A stretch of DNA of 64,000 nt from Anaerolineae bacterium (GTDB lineage: Bacteria > Chloroflexota > Anaerolineae > Anaerolineales > Anaerolineaceae). The notes below the pieces were generated by a model. The model did not search any database. It was not told the DNA's origin and was given only the letters and a program-made list of their open reading frames with translations. The stretch lies in NCBI GenBank assembly GCA_013178185.1, contig JABLXC010000011.1, forward strand, positions 1-64,000, given 5' to 3'. Shown piece by piece: positions 58,869 through 64,000 of the stretch (position 1 is the first letter of the stretch; each line of letters begins with the position of its first letter). Both the position numbers and the translations under genes were made by a program.

Positions 58869-61055
58869 ATGGATTTATCATCGGAAACAACCTTGCGCGG
58901 CCGGTACAAGATTATCCGGCAGCTCGGAAAAGGAGGAATGGGAGCTGTCTATCTGGCTTACGACACCTCACTCGAAACCGAGGTTGCCGTCAAGTGCAAT
59001 CTGAACCCGAGCAAAGAAAGCTCCACCCAATTTTTGCGAGAAGCACGCCTCCTGGCAACGCTAAGACACTCCAACTTGCCGCGCGTGATTGACCATTTTA
59101 TCCTCGGGCAGAGCCAGTACCTGGTCATGGATTACATCCCAGGAGATGATTTAGGCACCCGACTCGAACGGGAAGGCCCACAACCCATTGAAAAGGTTTT
59201 GCAATGGGCAGACCAGATTTGTTCTGCCCTGGTTTATCTGCACAGCCAGAATCCGCCGGTCATCCATCGGGATATCAAACCAGGCAATCTCAAGTTGATG
59301 GCCGATGGAGCGGTCATGCTGGTAGATTTTGGCATCGCCAAAGCGGCTGACACCTCTCAGGCCACCGCTACCGGCGCGATGGGATATACACCGGGTTATG
59401 CTCCCCCCGAACAGTATGGCGGCGCCCGCACCGGGCCTTATTCTGATCAATATTCACTGGCAGCGACACTGTACGTTTTACTCACCAACCAGAAACCCGC
59501 CGACAGCGTCCAGCGGTTGCTGAACCAGACCGTGCTGACGCCTTTAAACCTGCTCAATCCCAAGGTGCCACCTTATATCCAATGGGCCATTGAAAAAGCG
59601 ATGTCGGTCCGCATCGAAGACCGTTTTCAAGGCGTCGCAGAATTTCAAAAAGCCCTGAAAGACCACCGCTATTATCAGGCAGCCATGCGGGCGCAACCTT
59701 CGAAGCCAACCGCCAGCGTGCCTGTTACCCAAACCTCCCCAGCCATCCAATATCCCCCCAGCCAGCCCCCTATACCTGTCACTACCCCCCACCTGACCTA
59801 CCCACAGTCCACCTCGCCATCACCAACACACCCCCAGGCAACCATGCAGGCCTACAGTCCGGTGCCTTCCCAACCAATTGCGCCCCCCAAAAAGCGCTCC
59901 TTTGGGCTGATTGCATTGCTTGCAGGGGGCGGCGGGTTGGTTTTGCTGGTCGTGGGTATTGTCGCAGCGCTCATCCTCCTGCAGGCTTCGGGCGTGTTTG
60001 GCGGAAAGCAATCTCCCACGCAACCCCAACCAGCCATCGTGCTCACGCCCGAGGCAAGTGAAACACCCCAGCCAACAGCGACAGAACCCCCCCCTCCTCC
60101 GCCAGCTACCGAAACACCCCCACCGCCGCCTACCGAGACGCTCGTCCCGCAGCCGGTGCTTCGCCCCGTGACCGGTGAAAAAGTCCTGGCTTATGCCAGC
60201 GACCGTTTTGATGGAAAAACCCTGCAAATCTGGACGATGAAAATTTTTCTGGATGAAGCAGGAAAACCTGTCGCCGACGAGTTAAAGCAGGTGACATTCG
60301 ATGGCAGCGATAAGACCCAGCCAGCCTGGTCGCCGGATGGAAAACGTCTTTTGTATGTTTCAGAAGGGAATTCAGGCACCGGTTTAGATATTTTTCTGCT
60401 GGATCTCTCGAAAGAGGGCGCCCAGCCTGTCAATCTAACCCGCCAGAAAGGCGACGATTTTGACCCGGCCTGGTCGCCCGATGGGAAATTCATCGCTTTC
60501 ACCAACCGGGGAAAATTCACCGATACCAATTTATTGTATTTTATGAGCCCTGATGGCACCAACCTCACACGCTTGAGCCTGGACTATGAGGAGTATTCGC
60601 CCACCTGGTCCCCAAAAACCGATTGGCTGATGAATGTCATTCACGCTCGCGACCACCGCTACCTGTTCATGCATTCGTGGGTTGGCAATATTTACCCCAC
60701 CCCCTTCCCAACCCCGCAACAGTATGATCCCACCACTTTCTTCGGCAGGTTAGGAGAGGTTGACGATCCAGCCTGGTCGCCAGACGGCGCTCATATCGCT
60801 TACACCCAGGTGAAAGGCGAATCCAAACAGATCTATTCGCTGGAATACAAATCGCGCGGGGCCGACACCAGCCTGTTGACCCCAGATTCAAATCGTGAAT
60901 ACGAGCCAGCCTGGTCGCCGGATTCTCAATGGATCGCTTTCAATTCCGAACGGGACGGGAACCTGGAAGTTTATATAATGACGGCTACCGGACTCTTGCA
61001 AACCAACCTGACCAACGAACCCGGTCGCGATCTTGATCCTGCCTGGCAGCCCTGA
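58869..61055 (+). CDS. Ser/Thr protein kinase with extracellular beta-propeller
   Basis: A 728-residue membrane receptor kinase. The kinase domain covers about 12-270: glycine loop GKGGMGAV (20-27), Lys42, HRD at 133-135 and DFG at 153-155, followed by an activation loop rich in Thr. A Pro/Ser/Thr-rich juxtamembrane segment follows, then one membrane helix near 345-370, another Pro/Thr linker and at about 435-728 a TolB/WD40-like propeller with five to six AWSPDGK-type repeats. The outside propeller probably senses a ligand or peptidoglycan. GGGGAG precedes the ATG. Substrates are unknown. Confidence 0.9.
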   Translation: MDLSSETTLRGRYKIIRQLGKGGMGAVYLAYDTSLETEVAVKCNLNPSKESSTQFLREARLLATLRHSNLPRVIDHFILGQSQYLVMDYIPGDDLGTRLEREGPQPIEKVLQWADQICSALVYLHSQNPPVIHRDIKPGNLKLMADGAVMLVDFGIAKAADTSQATATGAMGYTPGYAPPEQYGGARTGPYSDQYSLAATLYVLLTNQKPADSVQRLLNQTVLTPLNLLNPKVPPYIQWAIEKAMSVRIEDRFQGVAEFQKALKDHRYYQAAMRAQPSKPTASVPVTQTSPAIQYPPSQPPIPVTTPHLTYPQSTSPSPTHPQATMQAYSPVPSQPIAPPKKRSFGLIALLAGGGGLVLLVVGIVAALILLQASGVFGGKQSPTQPQPAIVLTPEASETPQPTATEPPPPPPATETPPPPPTETLVPQPVLRPVTGEKVLAYASDRFDGKTLQIWTMKIFLDEAGKPVADELKQVTFDGSDKTQPAWSPDGKRLLYVSEGNSGTGLDIFLLDLSKEGAQPVNLTRQKGDDFDPAWSPDGKFIAFTNRGKFTDTNLLYFMSPDGTNLTRLSLDYEEYSPTWSPKTDWLMNVIHARDHRYLFMHSWVGNIYPTPFPTPQQYDPTTFFGRLGEVDDPAWSPDGAHIAYTQVKGESKQIYSLEYKSRGADTSLLTPDSNREYEPAWSPDSQWIAFNSERDGNLEVYIMTATGLLQTNLTNEPGRDLDPAWQP

Positions 61056-61082
61056 GTAAGTCCCATCTTACCAGGCGCGAAG

Positions 61083-61111
61083 AAAGACCGCCCGATTTAC
61101 AGGCGGTCTTT
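61083..61111. terminator. Bidirectional terminator between the kinase and the YgiT-like gene
   Basis: AAAGACCGCC (61083-61092) pairs with GGCGGTCTTT (61102-61111) around a 9-nt loop; A and T runs serve both strands of the convergent pair. Confidence 0.85.
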
Positions 61112-61118
61112 TGATTGG

Positions 61119-61427
61119 CTATGCAGCGTCAGGTTTTGGGGGTTGCGCTTCATTCGATGCTCTTGTCTGTTTCTTGGTTCGCTTTTTCTTTACCAGTTTT
61201 CCCGCTTCGGGGCTAAGCAACATCATCAGACGGTTGAGCGCCTGCGGATCATATTCCCTGCGACCACAGACATCGCACACCCAGGATGGAAAATCCGGTA
61301 CAGTAATTAGTTCATTTCCTAACCAGGTGAAATAGGTAATATAATGACGACGCAGTTGACCTGCCTGGCACTCTGCACAAGTCATGGTTGGTTCTTCAGG
61401 TTTCGCAAGCGATGGAACGAGTCTCAT
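61119..61427 (-). CDS. YgiT-type zinc-finger protein
   Basis: A 102-residue protein with two CxxC pairs (CAEC near residue 17 and CDVCG near residue 52), the zinc site of the YgiT/MqsA N-terminal type, and a lysine-rich C-terminal tail. Unlike MqsA there is no DNA-binding HTH domain. The start may be ATG at 61427, 5 nt after the lepB stop, or at 61385, where the zinc-finger sequence begins. No toxin of the MqsR type is beside it. Its function is unknown. Confidence 0.7.
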   Translation of the reverse strand: MRLVPSLAKPEEPTMTCAECQAGQLRRHYITYFTWLGNELITVPDFPSWVCDVCGRREYDPQALNRLMMLLSPEAGKLVKKKRTKKQTRASNEAQPPKPDAA

Positions 61428-61432
61428 AATGG

Positions 61433-62035
61433 TTAGTTCGCAGCATTGACAGTAAACGGCTGTGTCAGGACTTTGATCTCATCCAGCGGCCAATAAACCG
61501 CTAGCGCCCTTCCAACAACATTAGAAATTGGCACGAACCCCCAGGCATGGGAATCGGAAGACTGGTTGCGGTTATCGCCCAAAACAAAGAGAGAGCCTTC
61601 TGGAACGGACCATTCTCCATCATACACCGGCGGCGAGGCGGCATACTTCTCAGATAATTCTTGATCGTTCACAAAAATTTTCCCATTGTGAATCTGAACC
61701 AGATCCCCCGGAAGGCCAATAACTCGCTTGATGTAGTCTTCAGAGGGATTAGGAGGGTAATGAAACACGATAATATCCCCATGCTGGATATTCCCCAGGC
61801 GATAAGCCAGCTTATTGACCAACACGTACTGCCCCGGTTGGAGTGTTGGCTTCATGCTCACATTCTCAACTCGAACCCTGGCGATAACCGAGTCAATCAA
61901 AAAATACAGCACCAGCGCCAGCAGAATAGTTTGAAAAGTTTCTAAGAAAAACCGCCAGGCGCCCGAGCGCGTCTTCTTAGGCAGAGGCGCCGGGGGAGGG
62001 AAAGATGGCGCGCCGGGTTGATCTATATCGAACAA
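61433..62035 (-). CDS. lepB: Signal peptidase I
   Basis: A 200-residue type I signal peptidase with one N-terminal membrane helix (FLETFQTILLALVLYFLI region). The catalytic Ser60 lies in ENVSMKPTL and the general base Lys103 in YIKRVIGLPGD, followed by the GDNRNQSSDSHAWG box. It removes signal peptides from exported proteins. The start codon is probably TTG at 62035, 4 nt after GGAGG, with a promoter at 62065-62093. The next gene follows after 5 nt, so the two are probably coupled. Confidence 0.95.
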   Translation of the reverse strand: MFDIDQPGAPSFPPPAPLPKKTRSGAWRFFLETFQTILLALVLYFLIDSVIARVRVENVSMKPTLQPGQYVLVNKLAYRLGNIQHGDIIVFHYPPNPSEDYIKRVIGLPGDLVQIHNGKIFVNDQELSEKYAASPPVYDGEWSVPEGSLFVLGDNRNQSSDSHAWGFVPISNVVGRALAVYWPLDEIKVLTQPFTVNAAN

Positions 62036-62064
62036 ACTACCTCCACAAAGTTGCTATTTATGAC

Positions 62065-62093
62065 ATTATAAAGCTGGATAGGTTCAAGGACAA
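62065..62093 (-). promoter_or_regulatory. Promoter of lepB
   Basis: On the minus strand TTGTCC (62093-62088) and TATAAT (62070-62065) are 17 nt apart; the transcript start lies about 23 nt before the TTG start codon. Confidence 0.6.
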
Positions 62094-62113
62094 GGGAGGA
62101 ACAATTGAAAAAA

Positions 62114-63478
62114 TCAACGGCGTGCTTTAAGTACCAGCCGTATCGGGGTGCCGATATAGGGATATTGTTTTCGAATCGCGTTTTCAATAAACCGCAAATA
62201 AGAAAAATGCGCTAACTTGGGATCATTAACATGTAGCATAAAAGTTGGGGGATCGCTGCGAACCTGGGTGGCGTAATAAATCCGCAGAGAACGACCGGAT
62301 TTTGAGGTAGCCGCATGAGCATCCTGAGCCTCATGGATGATCTGGTTGAGCGAGGATGTGGTAATCCGCGCTAGTCGCTCCTCCTGGACGCGCAAAGCCA
62401 GAGGCAAGACTTGGTCACAACGCTGACCGGTGAGCGCCGAGATAAAAAGGATCGGAACATAATCCATAAAATTCAACTCCCGCCGGATCAGTTCGGTGGT
62501 ATGCTGCATGGTATAGGTATCTTTTTGAATGGCATCCCATTTATTCACCAGCACGACCGCGCTCTTCCAGGCTTCCAGGATGAAACCCGCGATATGGGTA
62601 TCCTGAGCGGTAATGCCTGTCTCAGCGTCAACCAGCAGCAAAGCGACATCTGCCCGCTCGATGGCGCGCATCGATCGTATGACGCTGTATTTTTCAACAC
62701 CGGGCAGAATGCGTCCCCGCCGCCGGATGCCCGCGGTATCGATCAGTGTCACCGGAATGCCTCGAAAGGTGATATGAGTATCCGTGGCATCTCGCGTCGT
62801 ACCGGGGATAGGACTCACAATGGCCCGATCTTCGCCAATGAGTCGATTCAAAAGGCTGGACTTGCCAGCATTCGGCTTTCCAACCAGGGCGATTTTTACC
62901 GCATCGTCTTGTTCTTCCTCCGCAGCCGGCGGAAACATGGAAATCAAGACATCCAGCATATCGCCCGTACCTGTGCCGTGGATGGCTGAAATTGGGTGAG
63001 GATCTCCCATCCCTAACTCATAAAATTGGTCAGCCGCCCGCCGCAGTGGCTCGCTATCAGCCTTATTGACCACCAGAAGAACCGGCGGCTGGGGTTCGCC
63101 ATCCACCACCTTCTGCTTGCGTCGCAGCATGCGGGCCACTTCATGGTCGGCAGGGGTTACTCCCGAGGCCGCATCCACCACCAAGATCACGACATCGGCT
63201 TCCTGGATAGCTACTTCAGCCTGGAGACGAATTTGCTGAATATAGTCCGCCGAACCGATCGATAGTGGTTCTTTTCCACCAGTCGAAGGGTCAATCCCGC
63301 CCGTGTCAATAACATCAAAAGGTACCCCAGACCATTCGGCCTGGCCAAAAAGACGGTCGCGAGTGGTGCCGGGCACATCATCAACAATCGCCATCGGCTC
63401 CCCAACCAGACGGTTGAAAAGAGTGCTTTTGCCTACATTTGGCCGCCCCACCAGGGCAATGACAGCTTTCCTCATCAT
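62114..63478 (-). CDS. der: GTPase Der (EngA), ribosome assembly
   Basis: A 454-residue protein with two GTPase domains and a KH-like C-terminal domain. First domain: GRPNVGKST (G1) and DTGGID (G3). Second: GKPNAGKSSL, DTAGIRRRG and NKWD (G4). The KH-like part is from about 355 and ends in RLVLKARR. Der acts in 50S subunit assembly. It follows the YbbR-like gene by about 9 nt on the same strand. Confidence 0.97.
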   Translation of the reverse strand: MMRKAVIALVGRPNVGKSTLFNRLVGEPMAIVDDVPGTTRDRLFGQAEWSGVPFDVIDTGGIDPSTGGKEPLSIGSADYIQQIRLQAEVAIQEADVVILVVDAASGVTPADHEVARMLRRKQKVVDGEPQPPVLLVVNKADSEPLRRAADQFYELGMGDPHPISAIHGTGTGDMLDVLISMFPPAAEEEQDDAVKIALVGKPNAGKSSLLNRLIGEDRAIVSPIPGTTRDATDTHITFRGIPVTLIDTAGIRRRGRILPGVEKYSVIRSMRAIERADVALLLVDAETGITAQDTHIAGFILEAWKSAVVLVNKWDAIQKDTYTMQHTTELIRRELNFMDYVPILFISALTGQRCDQVLPLALRVQEERLARITTSSLNQIIHEAQDAHAATSKSGRSLRIYYATQVRSDPPTFMLHVNDPKLAHFSYLRFIENAIRKQYPYIGTPIRLVLKARR

Positions 63479-63487
63479 CGTTCTACC

Positions 63488-64000
63488 TCACGGGACCGGG
63501 GAAATCGTACTGGAAGGCTGCGGCGAGGGGGTGATGGTGGGTGTTTTCCCCTTCCTGGGTGTCCCCGTGATGACCACTTCGACAGAGCCCGGGATGATCG
63601 ATTCGGTAACCACATCAGGGTTTTCGGCTTGTACCTCGGGGACGCGCTGATACGTGCCAGGAGACAACCCTGTCAGGTCCAGAATAATCCTGACATTTTG
63701 CGGGTTTAGGGCATCTAAAACAGGGATAGGGCCCGATAGGAAAACATCAACCTCTTCCGGGGAAATCTCGGCCTTGAGACCCTCTTCCAGGCCAATCACC
63801 TCGACCTTCATGCTATTCAACGTCAGACTGCCTTCGATGGTCGCAATGCCTACCTGTACGGCCACTGTTTGTTCGCCCACCACCAGTACGCCAGGGGGAA
63901 GGTTGAGGGGGAGGCGCACATCCAGGTCGTCCTTTGCCCCTGTCAGATCAAGCGGGGTTGTTTCCACATAACCAGGCAGGTTGCTCACCAGCTGGGGATC
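63488..64000 (-). CDS. YbbR-like domain protein, C-terminal part
   Basis: The frame runs off the window end at 64000. It contains YbbR-like repeats of about 80-90 residues: one begins near VETTPLDLTGAKDDLDV, and another has SPEEVDVFLSGP and LDLTGLSPG. Residues after this end in a Thr/Pro-rich tail (TPTITPSPQP). YbbR-domain proteins are extracellular, anchored by an N-terminal helix not visible here. In many bacteria ybbR lies with cdaA, the c-di-AMP synthase; whether this is so here cannot be seen. The stop is at 63488. Confidence 0.75.
   Translation of the reverse strand, partial: DPQLVSNLPGYVETTPLDLTGAKDDLDVRLPLNLPPGVLVVGEQTVAVQVGIATIEGSLTLNSMKVEVIGLEEGLKAEISPEEVDVFLSGPIPVLDALNPQNVRIILDLTGLSPGTYQRVPEVQAENPDVVTESIIPGSVEVVITGTPRKGKTPTITPSPQPSSTISPVP

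Noticed and set aside
1-64000. CRISPR arrays, rRNA genes or IS elements
   Set aside because: No regularly spaced repeat-spacer units, no rRNA sequence and no transposase ORF were seen while reading through the window; the only repeat arrays are the island's att repeats and the TGGTGTA cluster.

Overview
The window is bacterial chromosome, most likely from an uncultured member of the Chloroflexota (Anaerolineae-like). This is an inference from style rather than from a marker gene. The signs are several lipoproteins with Pro/Thr-rich linkers, tandem lipoproteins carrying an NBR1-type Ig-like domain, tandem membrane-anchored TPR proteins, a Ser/Thr kinase fused to a beta-propeller, an archaeal/fungal-type asd gene, and a CIRCE-controlled groESL operon. 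Base composition is moderately GC-rich, except for one clearly AT-rich mobile island.

Layout. (1) 1-253: 5' end of a CoxS-like [2Fe-2S] subunit. (2) 410-3237: an aspartate-family operon, lysC-asd. It is preceded by a consensus promoter, a 49-codon near-leaderless leader peptide whose core is almost entirely Thr, Met and Ile, and mutually exclusive hairpins ending in a terminator, i.e. a ribosome-mediated attenuator. (3) 3262-4371: a lipoprotein. (4) 4555-13471 (minus): a nine-gene tetrahydromethanopterin/methanofuran C1 operon, mtdB, ATP-grasp, fwdD, fwdB, fwdA, ftr, fwdC, mch, ATP-grasp. FwdB keeps the Fe-S and metal-ligand cysteines and a separate FwdD is present, so it looks like a redox-competent formylmethanofuran dehydrogenase. 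(5) 14024-18578: a TetR / rifampin-phosphotransferase-like enzyme / MFS efflux cassette with two matching operators, abutting a broken amidohydrolase.

(6) 19219-26193: a 7-kb integrative element in tRNA-Arg(TCG), bounded by 43-bp direct repeats. It carries integrase, excisionase-like protein, a PvuII-like N4-cytosine methyltransferase translationally coupled to a HEAT-repeat protein of unknown function, a DUF5343 protein overlapping a HEPN/DUF4145-like protein, and an AbiEi-type regulator without its toxin. It looks like a small mobile defence island and is the best candidate for an undescribed system. (7) 26286-32104: a CsoR-controlled copper operon (csoR, copZ, copA, lipoprotein, TauE-cupredoxin fusion, second HMA protein) that runs into fdhD.

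(8) 32199-37685: an M23-like lipoprotein, a membrane-anchored surface protein, a decayed DUF1697 gene and a small membrane protein. (9) 37767-38519 (minus): a peroxiredoxin-glutaredoxin fusion with in-frame TGA at the peroxidatic cysteine and a SECIS-like hairpin directly downstream, a probable selenoprotein. (10) 38620-51920 (minus): two NBR1-Ig lipoproteins, a NatAB-like ABC exporter, a BMP-type nucleoside ABC importer, an MFS transporter and trmD. (11) 52028-64000: two TPR proteins, groES-groEL, a YhhQ-type transporter, a patatin, a kinase-propeller protein, a YgiT-type zinc-finger protein, lepB, der and the end of a YbbR-like gene.

Connections. The C1 operon needs Mo/W-pterin enzymes, and both fdhD (Mo-cofactor sulfuration) and the CoxS fragment fit a molybdenum-enzyme-rich anaerobe or facultative organism. 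Selenocysteine use also fits such a metabolism. No CRISPR array or rRNA was seen, and there is one intact tRNA gene.
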